DNA of 64,000 nucleotides from Chalciporus piperatus (Eukaryota > Basidiomycota > Agaricomycetes > Boletales > Boletaceae): the NCBI GenBank assembly GCA_038093975.1, contig JBBPTG010000099.1, positions 33,289 through 97,288 of the forward strand. Reading direction: 5' to 3'. Below, piece after piece: positions 1 to 10,878 of the stretch. Below the pieces are notes generated by a model. That model had not been told where the DNA came from. It did no database searches and saw nothing but the letters and a program-made list of their open reading frames with translations. The translations under genes and the position numbers were made by a program. Each line of letters starts with the position of its first letter. Position 1 is the stretch's first letter.

Positions 1-226
1 CCGTCGAGAAGCTCTCAGCTTGGACAGTTTCGCGGAGGCTCGCAAGCATCTTTGTGATGTTTCCCCACCGGGATTTTTCAGCCCCAGTGACGTGCTTACT
101 GAAGGCCGTGGAAGCAGCACAGGCTGCCCCGGCGAGAGCGTAGTCTTTATGAATGGCATGGTGACCGGCATCGGGGATACGCATCGGGGAAAACACGTGG
201 GTGATGTTGTATTCAACTTGCATCAT
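1..226 (-). CDS. hypothetical protein, N-terminal 75 codons (runs off left edge)
   Basis: Reading the minus strand from a double ATG at 226, 75 codons stay open to the window edge. The translation is ordinary soluble protein rich in Ala, Ser and His, with no signal peptide or membrane segment. I do not recognise a family. It is 5'-complete and 3'-truncated by the window. Codon composition looks coding and the ATG-ATG start is clean. The upstream 227-893 region would hold the promoter shared with the chromodomain gene on the other strand. A spurious ORF cannot be excluded at this length. Confidence 0.45.
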   Translation of the reverse strand, partial: MMQVEYNITHVFSPMRIPDAGHHAIHKDYALAGAACAASTAFSKHVTGAEKSRWGNITKMLASLRETVQAESFST

Positions 227-893
227 GATGGATTGTGAGGGTTCTGAAGTGTTGCTGAGTGTCGTCGGTGAGATGGTTTGAAGATGATACTTACTAGTAG
301 GATGTCAGAGACGCTGCCAGAGTCAGTGGCGGCTGTTGGGTGGCTCGAACTCGCCCGAGTTAATTATTGGCTAATCGGGCGTACGCGCGAAGCATGGTTC
401 GCGCGTACGCCCGATTAGGCAATATTGCGCCAACAGTGGGCTGGACGACGTGCGCGACGTTGACGATGGTGGCGGGGCAGAAAGAAGGGAGACCGACGGA
501 CTCCGGTTCCACTGTCGCGATGTTCTCCAACAGTCAGCGACGAACGCAACTCGGAACAGGAGTCCATCGTTCTGGCAGTCACCCGTGTTCGTCGCCCGAG
601 TACCCGGTTCGAGTGCGTCACCGGTGATGCTTTTGGAGGTGGATCTACTTGCCGCTCATTCAGTGACCTCGTGAACAACTTCCCGTTCTTGTTCCTCGTC
701 CGGACTGACATCGCAGCATTCACGAATTGCTGGAAAGTAGAGTCCAAGGTTACGACTAGTAGTAGTACTACCAGTTCCGTTTATGTTGATTACGTAAATG
801 CCCACTACACTGTTGGACTCTTCGATAGCTCGATATTGTAGTACTACCTCAATTCAATAGGCGCCAAGTTTTCACGACGCTTTTCTCGGGACC
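227..893. other. intergenic region between divergent genes
   Basis: No supported coding sequence. It contains the perfect 21-bp inverted repeat at 371-418 and presumably the divergent promoters of the left-edge gene and the chromodomain gene at 894. Confidence 0.5.
371..418. repeat. perfect 21-bp inverted repeat, 6-bp spacer
   Basis: Left arm 371-391 and right arm 398-418 are exact reverse complements, separated by GCATGG. Pairing continues imperfectly to about 366-424. The arms are CpG-rich, with a GCGTACGCGCG core. It could form a cruciform or be a dyad protein-binding site. Confidence 0.85.
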
Positions 894-3800
894 ATGTCGT
901 CCGATGACGAATCCGCAACCAAGGACTTGGACGTTTCCGAGCGCGAAACCCAATTCGTTCCCCGGTCGGACGACGACGAAGTGTTATGGGAAGTCCAAGA
1001 GATCACTGCTGAACGTGGCAAACAGTACAAAGTCAAATGGGCTGGACTCGATACTGCCACTGGAAAACCGTGGGCTCAGTCATGGGTCGCGAAACATGAC
1101 TGTACGGATAAATTGGTCGCGGAGTGGAAGCTGAAGAACAAGCTAGGAGCGGGGAAGAAGAAACGCGGTGAGTGGTTGTTTCTCATCTCGTTTTCTGTGC
1201 CGTCCAGGCCTTCCAGTTCGGTCGGGACTGGACTGTTCGGGTTGGGGAGCGCTAAGGCACGAGAATGCAAACGAACACGCTGACGGTGGTCTCCATTCAC
1301 ACGCGTTTGTAGGGCGTCCAAGTACGAAGTCACGATCGTCTGTGTCCTCCAAATCTGATCGTACATCTACAACGAAGAAGGAAACGCGTCCATCGACGTC
1401 CAAAGTCTCCTCGTCTTCGCGTTTAAGCTTGGTCGAGGAAGATCACGATGTCTCACCGCCCCCAAGGAAATCGCCTGTCAAGCGAAAACGACAGTCGGAG
1501 ACACCTGTTCTTGAAACGGGTGAGCCTTCCAAACTGGCGTCATCGTCTAGCTCGGTGGAGAAGTTCCTCTCTCCCCCGCCGAAGAAACGTGCTCCGAAAC
1601 GCAAACGACAGTCCGTGACACCTGTGGAGACGTCGAAGAGTGGTGCTCAGGTTGATGAACGTTATGAGTCGGAGTCGTCACGACCCCGCAAGAAGCAGAA
1701 GTCTATGGTCGAGGTGCTATTGCCACCACTTGACTCTGATGAGGAAGACGTTCCACCTGGACCCAAGGCAAAGGCCGTACCACGGCATAAGTCGCCTCCG
1801 AAAAGTCACGATGTTTTGTCGGATGAAGACAGCTCCCCGCCCAAAGGCAAGCCCAGAGCTCTGCCCCGGAAGAAGGCACCGCCAGAGGATGTTGTTGTTC
1901 CCTCTGAAGCGTCTGCCTTTGGGGAGGCTGCGGGCCCGCTTGCACCGAAGAGCAAAGTCGTTCCCCGACGCAACACAAACAACGGCGTCCGGCTCTCTCG
2001 GGAAACTCCTCCCTCTGAGCCCAAGGGAGTGGCGAGACTAAAGCGCAAGTCTCCCTCGGAAGAATCCAGTCGTCCCTCGGAGAAAGAGGTGGAGTCGGTA
2101 GTATCTCCTCCCACCAAAGTCGGGCCTCCTCGAGGTGTGAAGCGCCACACGAAGCAGAAACAACCCGACTCGCACAGTAAACCTGGTGCTTCGCGTGCTA
2201 AGGCCCGACAAAACAATCCATCTGACGAGGGCGTTGCCGTTGAAGAGGCGCGAGGTCTCTTTGATAGCTGGGCCCCGGAAAGTCCTGTGTTGGCGCAGGA
2301 TGTCGCGGACATGGACCCTGTTGCCCCCGCTTCACTCCTACAGCTCCCTATACCGCAGGTTCCGGTCACGCGACCACGCAGTGATCTTTCTCCTGGAACC
2401 AGAGCGCGACTTGAATTATTCGATCGAATGATAACAGAAACGGATGATGTACATCAGTCCGTGGAATATGACGCTGTGTACGACAATCACGACCACTATG
2501 ACCCTCCACGTCCACCCAGTCCACCCCCTGCCCCACTACCAAAGTCAAAGCCCAGAGCTCCTAAACCAGGAACCCCTAACGAACTCGTCGTGCCCGAGAC
2601 CGAATCCTCAGGGAACTCCCAAACTCAGTCTCAACCCATCACCGCACCTCCTTCACTCCCAATCGCCGCACCAGGCGAGCCGTCTCCCCGCAAACCAGTC
2701 GACCTCCCCAGCATCGCTGTCATTTCTGCTTCTACCACCCCGTCGTCACCCGAAGAGCTCTTACCACCACCTCAACGACATCCTCCCGCTGCACCCTCGA
2801 AAAAGGCGACGTTCAAGCCTGTACCGCATATTTCCCCAAAGACGTTCCGTTCACGCTTGCGTGCCGTCGACGAAGCGCCTCCGAGCTCGATCGAAAGCTT
2901 TGCATCCCCGAAACGCGTAGACAAGGGGAAACAGAAAGCAATCGAGGTCGAGGCTGAGGTTTACGAGGCCGACTCTGATCTCTCTGAGGAAGAAGCCGAG
3001 GATCTCGTCCGCGCTCGCAAACGGACGAACGCGATGGTAACAGACTCGGTACTCAGGAAGAGGGGTCAGGAGCTCTCCAACAAAGAGCAACAGAGACGGG
3101 AGGCAGAGCGGCAGAAGAACAAACCGGCGAAACGACTCAAGGGTATCGATTCCATCATCAATGGGACCTTGTCTTCCTCGCCGTTGGGATCATCTCTCCC
3201 GTTTACTGGTGGCGACAATGCTCTCGAGCTGTCCTTGGCTGCAGGGGGTATGCCCGACCAGAGCGAAGCCGGGAATAGTACGACGTTGGATACGCAAGGT
3301 CAAAGTGCTGAAAAGCCGTTGACGGAAGAAGAAAAGGAACGGTTGCGGATTGAGCTTCGTCAGGAAGAAGAGGAGAGTACGCAGGAAGCGCTGGGTTACC
3401 CGATGCTCCCCGGTGCTGATGCTGATGCTGATGCTGAGATCCAGAGCGGCGGCGACATTGACATGTCGCCGTCCAGATGGTCCAAGGTGATTAATCCCCA
3501 CTTTCCTCTCGCGCGTTTGAGAGATGAAAACTGAAGTGAACTGTTATCGAGGACGCTCCGGATGTCATGGTCAAACCCAGGGACGATGTCGATCCTGTCG
3601 AACAGCCTTCGGCGGATCTTCAGCATGTGAGCGTTCTCGTCCAAGCCAGTCAAGAGGAACGCCATGAAGATACGGACGTCGAGCCTGTACCGACGAACCC
3701 TCCAGCCAGCTCTCCAGCTTGTCCCATTCCCGAAATTCTGGTAGGTCAACTCACGGTATTTCATAATATTGTTTACACATCCTTGGTTCATTCTAGTCCG

Positions 3801-5421
3801 ATTCACCAAAGAGAAGGCTCGGTGAAGCGCTGTCTCTACTTAACGTCAAGTCGGAAGAGATACAGCGGCTTGAGCGCGAACTGGATAGTGCGCGCAAAAC
3901 CGTTCAGGGACTCGAGGGCGACCTCGCCGAAAGTCGACGATCTCCGAAACCGAGTGAAGCCGACGTCGCCGCCTGGGAGGCGGAACGCAACGATTGGCTC
4001 AAGGCGCGGGAAATTCTTGAGGCGCAGGTGGCTGTGCATGTCAAAGACGCCGAAAAGGAGAGAGCAGACCGGTTGGCGTTGGAAGCTGAACGTGCCACCT
4101 GGGTAAAGGAGCGTGAGGAGTTGGTCGACAAGATGGCGCAACAATCGGAGGAGCTCTCTGTACTCGCGAAGATACGCCGTCAACAGGAGTTGAACTGGGA
4201 AAGCGAGCGGGCGGAGGAGAAAGCGAACTGGGAACTCGAGCGTGCGGGATTGGCCGTCTTGGCAAAGGAGCGTGAGGAGTTGGCCGACAAGATGGCGCAA
4301 CAATCGGAGGAGCTCTCTGTACTCGCGAAGATACGCCGTCAACAGGAGTTGAAGTGGGAAAGCGAGCGTGAGGAGTTGGCCGACAAGATGGCGCAACAAT
4401 CGGAGGAGCTCTCCGTACTCGCGAAGATACGCGGTGAACAGGACCAGCATCGGTTGAAGTGGGAAAGTGAGTGGGCGGAGGAGAAAGCGAACTGGGAACT
4501 CGAGCGTGCGGGATTGAAGGAAAAGCAAGAGATGTCGACGCGTTCTGTGGATGAATTGACGGGCAAGGTCGAGTCGTTGATGGGTGCCAAGGTTTCCGCT
4601 GAGAAGGATCGAGATTTCTTCCGCGAACAGTATGCGCAGGCGTCTGGGTTCGTTGGTTCTGTTCGTGAAGAGAACCTCGAGCTCGAGAAGAGGGTGAAGA
4701 TTGCTGAGGGCCAGGCACGAGAAGGGGTCGAGGGGATCAAGGCACTCTTCGAGGTAATCCTATCCCGTCAACTCTCGCTCGTTTCGATGTATTGATGCAT
4801 GCTCAGGGCCGTGTCAAAGCTCTTCAACTCGATATAGATCGTTGGAAGGGGCTCACGGAACTCCTACAAGAAAAGGATCGTCGAACAAACGACGAGCTTC
4901 GGTCCCGAGCTGCTCAAGCACCCGAGCTTGAAGAGCTTTGCGGACGCCTCACCGAGGAAAATAATTCCCTCGAGGCTGATCTTCGACAGCTTGGTCAAGC
5001 GCAGCGACGTACTGTCACCCAGAGGAACAAACTCTATTTCGAGATTCTGATGCTCAAGAAAGAAAGGGCCTCTCTCAAGTCGAAGATCTCACAGGCAATC
5101 AAGATGGTCGGAAGTAGCACCCAGGGAACTGCGACTCTCTCACAAACCGCCCTTGCGGTCGAGGATACGGAAATAGATCCTAATGACATGGAGATCCTAC
5201 CAGATCCCGTATCCCAGGCGTCGCAGGGTAGCCAAGATGAGGCTGCGTTGTTTCCGTGTATGTGGCGTCCCCAATGGAGGGATCAGTGTCAACAAATCTT
5301 TGATACCAAGGAGGTGTGTCGTGTTCGACCCTGGAAATTCGCTCATAGATTGGCTGACGACAACATGTAGGATCTGGAAAGACACCTCCAGGAGCATTTT
5401 CGTGATTTGGCGACGCCATAG
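894..5421 (+). CDS. chromodomain, coiled-coil and C2H2 zinc-finger protein (1383 aa)
   Basis: Six exons give an uninterrupted 1383-residue product: 894-1167, 1313-3486, 3552-3740, 3797-4753, 4807-5313 and 5371-5421. Introns are 53-145 nt. Residues about 27-85 look like a chromodomain (alternating strands, YKVKWAGL, terminal acidic helix), a fold that commonly reads methylated histone tails. Residues about 90-790 are a long basic, Ser/Pro/Lys-rich disordered region with many KRKR-type nuclear localisation motifs. Residues about 880-1330 are a long coiled coil with internal repeats. The last two exons together build a single C2H2 finger of GLI-like spacing (CMW..C...F.....L..H...H), visible only after splicing. 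A nuclear chromatin protein is inferred. The combination is not one I can name. The start ATG is well placed and the annotation is firm apart from function. Confidence 0.85.
4105..4475 (+). repeat. internal repeats coding for coiled coil
   Basis: A segment coding for EREELxDKMAQQSEELSVLA followed by KIRRQQELKWESER recurs three times (near 4112, 4270 and 4367) at high nucleotide identity. Unit spacings of about 159 and 97 bp are consistent with recent unequal duplication inside the exon. All are in frame and preserve the heptads. Confidence 0.85.
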
Positions 5422-5902
5422 CTCCCGTCTCCCTTCGACTTCGCATCACCCTGCTGTTTTCCTGTGTCGCTTGTATTTGATGCCCGTGGCTTACCTTCTT
5501 GGTTTATGTTGTATGTATGTTTAAAAATACATGACGCACTACAAACGCACTGCCTAGAGGAAATTCTTGATGCTCGATCTGGCTCGGATGTCAGCATTAC
5601 CCGGTGCAATTCGGCATTTGAACGGGGTGGGCCGCATGTCCAGTCCGTTACTGCAAGGTATAAGCATGTATACTTACAGGGGTGTTCACCGGAATCTCTC
5701 TGCCTTTGTCATCCAACGCCTTCTCAATCTTGAATCCCCAGAGCAATTGCGCGATGGTGATCAATGTCCCTTGTTCGGCCAATCCCTGACTACTGCATAA
5801 GTGTCGCCCCCCACCTGAAAGTCATATACCCTCGTTCATTGGGGAAAGAGGGAACGGACGATTGGTCAGTAGTCGCTCTTCTGCATTACATCGCTTTCTT
5901 TC
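5422..5902. other. intergenic region, 3' flank of the chromodomain gene
   Basis: No coding region or RNA gene recognised. It separates the chromodomain gene from the MYND relic block. Confidence 0.4.
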
Positions 5903-5965
5903 GTGGGGGAACTTCAAGATCCAAAATATCGGCGCATGATGCGCAACACGTACCCACTTCAACCC
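5903..5965 (+). pseudogene. 3'-end relic of a MYND-family gene
   Basis: Translation gives LQDPKYRRMMRNTYPL, matching the conserved C-terminus of the MYND family (LRDPKFQRLMKN.YPL). It most resembles the end of the copy at 24693-25916. Only this piece remains. Immediately downstream (about 5970-6110) the sequence matches the upstream region of the copy at 22966-24221, so an E-like 3' end and a D-like 5' region were copied here as one block. Confidence 0.75.
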
Positions 5966-6149
5966 AGCCTGGTTTACAATTGCAGCGGCGAGGATATTCT
6001 TGCCAAGTTGTCAATTGATATCCTCGATCGAGAAAAGTTGCAATTGCCAACTTGGTCGACTCGGACGCAGGGCCCGGATCCACTTTCATAGATTGAGTTA
6101 CTTGGGCGCCAATGCCATCGTAGTCTTCCCATCCATCGCATCCATCGCC

Positions 6150-7367
6150 ATGGCCCGGACATGCCACACGTGTAAGGGCCACCCAGACAACAACGAAAAC
6201 CTCAAGCGTTGTACCGGCTGTCAAAAAGTCTTCTACTGCTCAACAGAATGTCAGAAGGATGATTGGATTCGTCATATATTCGACTGCAAACCACGCCGTC
6301 CCATCACCACCGCCGACTACCTTGCGTTAGCAGTTCACGACAACGTGTTTCCTGAGGACCGGCAGACCTGTGAAGATTACGGGTTTAATCGCTCAATCAC
6401 CTCAGAGGATCAGGGCAATGTGCTCGGTTTGTACATTGGTATGTTTGGTGCCTGGACCTACCTAGGTGGATCTTGCTCAATATGCATGTAGGCCTTATCA
6501 AATACTTGGATATTCCATCCAAGACCATCCACAACTGGCGGGTTGGTGGAGTCCTGGTGGAAGGGATAAAAGCTGCCTATTCCACGATCCCAGAACCTCT
6601 AAGAGACGAACACTTTTCGTGGTTCGTGCAAAACGAGAACTTGATTTCAGGCAAGCCTTCCGAGTCGTCTGGTCAGACGTTACGCGATCACGGAGGTGCC
6701 ATGCTGTTGCGCGCCTGGAGATTCATAGGAGGCAGCGAAAGAGATTCTGTCAAGGAGATCAACGCTGCCATCGCACGGAAAACTCCCCAGGAACGGGACT
6801 GCCTTTCGCTCTACACTCTCCTTTTATCAAATTGGCATCCACGTCCAGAACTTGACCTCTGGGTCGACTTCGGTTTTGCATCATACAGGTCGCAGGAAGA
6901 AGAAATGGAATTGGGTGGGCAGTACGAAGAGTTGATCAAGAGGTGCTCGTTTAAGGAGTTCTGCGACGCGTACCACCCTGTACCACCATGGTGGCTTGCT
7001 CGACCTCTTCCGTTCCAAAGGACTGCAGCTGTCTGCCAATCGCTACCTCCAGGACATCCTCACTGGGCGCGGAGGCTGGCCTAAGACAGTGTGGCACCTC
7101 AAGCAGTTTACGCGAGTCGATGAGACCGAGATGATGCCTTCGATTATCGTGGATTATGGTTTCATGAACTGCAAGGACGATTCCGAGAGGCGGCAGCTCA
7201 AGAGGGTGTACAAGGCTTTCTTCGAGACCCACGATGGAGATCCGTTGGCACTTCACGAGGCTTGCAGGCAAGGGAACATACATGGATTTCTTTCCGGGGT
7301 CGTGAAGGGTCTTCGAGATCCAAAGTTCCAACGCCTCATGAAAAACTCATACCCTCCAAAGATTTGA
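6150..7367 (+). pseudogene. MYND zinc-finger gene, copy A (frameshifted)
   Basis: Exon 1 (6150-6438) encodes a complete MYND finger: CHTC, CTGC, YC...C, then W..H...C. An intron (6439-6491) is in phase 1, and exon 2 starts at 6492 with LIKYLDIPSKTIHNW. At 6971-6990 the 10-mer TACCACCCTG precedes TACCACCATG, which sibling copies have once. The 10-bp insertion shifts the frame after FKEFCDAYH, and the original frame resumes from about 6990 to the stop at 7367. MYND fingers bind proline-rich peptides in partner proteins. The roughly 300-residue C-terminal region, with DYGF.NC and GDPLALHEAC, is conserved across copies but of unknown role. A sequencing error is the only alternative to a pseudogene. 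Confidence 0.85.
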
Positions 7368-7828
7368 CTGTCGAATCGTCCCTAATTTTTATTGCTTACT
7401 CTTGCAATCTTCGTTCGCTATATTGGCACTTTGGTATACCGTTTAGTAGTATGCACTTGCAGGAACTGATGTTGTAGTAGTCATCCTCGGTGGGAGCATG
7501 AGGCTGCCACCGCCTGTGAAGGCGACAGATCGCCATCGGTAAATGTCATTGACAATGCATTGACATAAGTTGGAGCCATCCTCACAGCTTAGTCTAAGAT
7601 CTAGATTTCAAAGACTAGTACTGATATGATATAGGCACATTTGGAGTTGATTGTGGTGAGTTGTATTATCGCGATATCGATATCACTGGATGCACCTCGG
7701 GATGTGTCTGAGTTGATGGCGCTTTTCGAAATGACACAGAAGTTCAAGGTTGGGGTATACGTACTTATTGCAACGATAGCATAGAGATAAATCAAGCAGT
7801 CATATGGAAGCTCGACGTGAGTGGTGCA
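7368..7828. other. intergenic region between convergent genes
   Basis: The 3' flanks of MYND copy A and the FunK1 kinase meet here. No ORF of substance and no structured RNA was recognised. Confidence 0.4.
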
Positions 7829-10308
7829 CTAGCACCCACGACGACGTTTTGCACTGGGCTCGGTAGTCGGACTTGATGCGCGACGCTTCCGAGTCGAACC
7901 CCCCGATGAACATTTCGAGTTGGCAGACTGACTCTGTGAAGTCAACAGCCGGTTCATCCTCGGTTGCTCCTGGAACTCCGTTATCAACCCTGCGGAAGGT
8001 GGGTAAACAGTTTCGTCAGCCCCGTCGTCCTCCGGCCAACCAGCTTCGGCCAAAGCATCCTCAATGGCGTCGAGGAACCATGTCGAAGACTTGAGGTGTT
8101 CCATAGCTTCATCATAGTGTTTGATCATAAACTTCAGGCTCAATAACGTTAGTTCATCGTCCGAGTTCTTTGCAGGCTTGCTCAGCCTGAATGCGGCGTC
8201 TGCGGGGGGAGGTCGGGAATACAATCTGCGGAATGGTTCACAGAGAGTCGACAAAAGATCAGACAGCGGGGTGGGTTGCGTGAACTCGAAGTCGTCAGCA
8301 GGGTAGATGCCTGCACCGAGTACCAGTGCTTTGATATGTGCCTTTTCTTGGTAATGCGCACCATCGAACATCTGCATATAGCAGCAAGCCCGAGCTTCGG
8401 GGCAAAATTCCTCGGTGAAAGGAACAAGTCGAAGGATGAGCCATCCGATCACGTGGATGAAGGATTCGATATCGTTGGAGAGTGTGTGCATCTTGCGAGG
8501 GTCCCTCAAGAGAGCCGCTGACATGAACTGCATTGTGCCCTGTACATTATAAGGCAACGTGAGCATGCGAACACCTGACTTCCACCAGCTCAAATGGACT
8601 TACCGCGCAATCATATTGTTGGGCTCCGACTTCGTCACGCAGCTTCCCCATTTCCCAGTCGATTAACAAGCCATACCCGTCATTTGTAATGAGGATGTTG
8701 CCAATGCTGATGTCTCGATGCAGGATTAACACGATTTCATACGCGTACCAATGAGCTGATCATGCGCACGTCAGCGAAACCCCAATTCCAAGACGAATAT
8801 CACAAACACACCTTGCATAGATGGCTTGAACGAGTTCTTTGGTGCATTTGAACCCGGTGAGCGGACGTCCGACGACGCCGAGAACAAGCCTGTAATGTTG
8901 GAAGGGCTTCACGGTGACGGTGACGCACAACCAGTCGGCGTCGCGGAAGTTTTGTGTTTGCGTCATGCCTCCTGGTACATCACCGCCAGCGACGTGCTTC
9001 GGGATGTTGGGGGTCTTTTTCTCGTGGAGTAACTCATATATCTCGTGTTCGCGCATCATCTTCAAGGTGGTGTTTGGATTGTTCGAGAGGAAAAGCCACG
9101 CGTCCTTCAAATACACAACACCTTCTCTGTCCCATGGAGATGCTTCTTCTGAGCCATGAGGAATCCCGGGCTCAGCATGAGTGGTAATATCCTCACACTG
9201 CGGTCCTTGGTGCGGAATGAAAAATATAGGAAGGGCGCGTGTACAACGAGCGACCAGCGGGTCCGAGTAGGGTGGTGGGAAAGGGCCATAGCCGCGACCC
9301 TTCCCAGACAGGCCAGGTAGATCATACTCGCACAACGGAGTTTCTGCACTGTCGAGGGCGAGCCCCTTCCTAACACGCTGAGCGACATCTGAGGTAAGGT
9401 CGGCTGGCCGAACTGACATGTCATAACCGCGTTGGGCATCTGAGAGATGAGAGAATCTCCAAAGAAACGAGGCCATGACATCTGGATGTTGATGGAAGTC
9501 GAACGCAGCTGTGACGATGGTTCCAGCTTGGTCCCATCGGAGAAAACGAGCGTGATTGTCGGTGATGAAGATGGAGAATGAGAAATGACGGAATTGGCGG
9601 GCGTGGTGGGTGACAGCGTAGCTTATAAGCTGGCCACGCGCCCCTCGGGCACCTTTTGTCTCTGGCGTGAAAGTGGTTTGCTCATCAGACGCGCCAGCAG
9701 ATAGTTGTTCAGGACCTCGGAAGGGCAGTTCGCTCGTGTTCCCTTTGAATTCTACCCATAACTCCATCTGCGAAAAGTTGGTGCCACTGTGCACTTGATC
9801 ACCTGCACGATACAGAGAGACATCCGGTTTGAGCTTCTTAGCTGCGTCGGCCCTGTTGCCGGCGTCAACGGCGACGAAACCAGGCATCCAGCTTTCTATG
9901 GCACGGATCTGCAAAGTGGATCTGCTCAACAACACCGCGACGAGATATGAACGGATGGGTCCTTACGAAGGGGGTGTAGCGATTGCTTTCTGACGACTGG
10001 CTGAGCATTTGTTGGAAAGGATCCTTGGGAAGTGATGGACATTGCCCCGAGGCGGAGGCAACGGGAAGGAATTCATCGAGAAAGTCGTTGACGGGCATTG
10101 GGCCCACCCAGTGACCGGTCATCTCGAGTGAGAGTGTGATTCTGATCTTGTTGAGGTCTTCAGGGACCTCAGACGCAAACGGCGCGTGTCCAGCGTGCTT
10201 TTTCATCACTGGCGGTGATTCGGTCTGCGAGAGTGACGCGAGTTGTGCTTTCTCGTCGCGAGTCGCGCTAGAAAGGGGAAGGGTTTCTCCCCCGTGAAGT
10301 GAGGACAT
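7829..10308 (-). CDS. FunK1-type protein kinase (767 aa)
   Basis: Four exons (9967-10308, 8810-9908, 8604-8755, 7829-8539) join in frame into 767 residues. The N-terminal half has the arrangement of the fungal FunK1 family: KPDVSLY, then MELWVEFKG, and later VVYLKDAWL. The catalytic loop is HRDISIGNILI and the DFG position reads IDWEMGK, the DWE variant usual in this family. After the kinase core (GTMQFMSAALL, then HTLSNDIESFIHVIGW) comes a polar tail ending in a KRRRG basic cluster, a likely nuclear signal. FunK1 kinases are expanded in mushroom-forming fungi and their substrates are mostly unknown. No disruption is visible. The exon 2/3 donor was chosen to keep the frame into the HRD motif. 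Confidence 0.92.
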
Positions 10309-10878
10309 GTTTAGCGCGGAAAGGTTGGGAAAGGGGAGAGTGACCGTTGGATTGGGAGGCTCTCCGAGTCGGTCTATTTATTCTCTGAGACAATCGACTA
10401 TAGAGTCCACACATGTCAGACTCTGTGGAGTGGCATTGTTCTACTAACCTGGGATTCCTTTCTCTCTTTCTTCGTGCTGTGGAGGGCACGAGGTTGTGGA
10501 TTTGACCAGAATGTGAACTCGCTGCGAGAGCATTTAAATTATATTAGCCTGCCAGGCAAGTCCAGTGGCACTTTGACATGTCGGTCGCGTGGCAGATTCG
10601 TCATTCCAAGGGGTGGTCGCGTACCGCGTTTTGGTCAGGTGACATTTTTAACCAACCGGCGAGTCCCCGGTCCGTGGGTAGTATGCCTCCTCCCGATTAC
10701 TGACTGGTTCGCAACGAGACAGGCCGCTCAGTCGAATGAGTATCACGATTGGAGTGGACTGCCCAACTATACAAACATTGTTACTTCACAAGATAGGTAT
10801 CTTTCACTCGGGAACTACCCAGCGGACCACTTTCCCTGCAGAATCACCGACCCACAAAGTCTCCCTATACAAAAAGGG
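10309..10878. other. intergenic region, promoter of the FunK1 gene and 3' flank of the BEACH gene
   Basis: No supported gene. Short unrelated ORFs overlap here without family resemblance or coding bias. Confidence 0.4.

Noticed and set aside
3836..4528. 230-codon antisense ORF
   Set aside because: Mirror of the coiled-coil repeats of the chromodomain gene.
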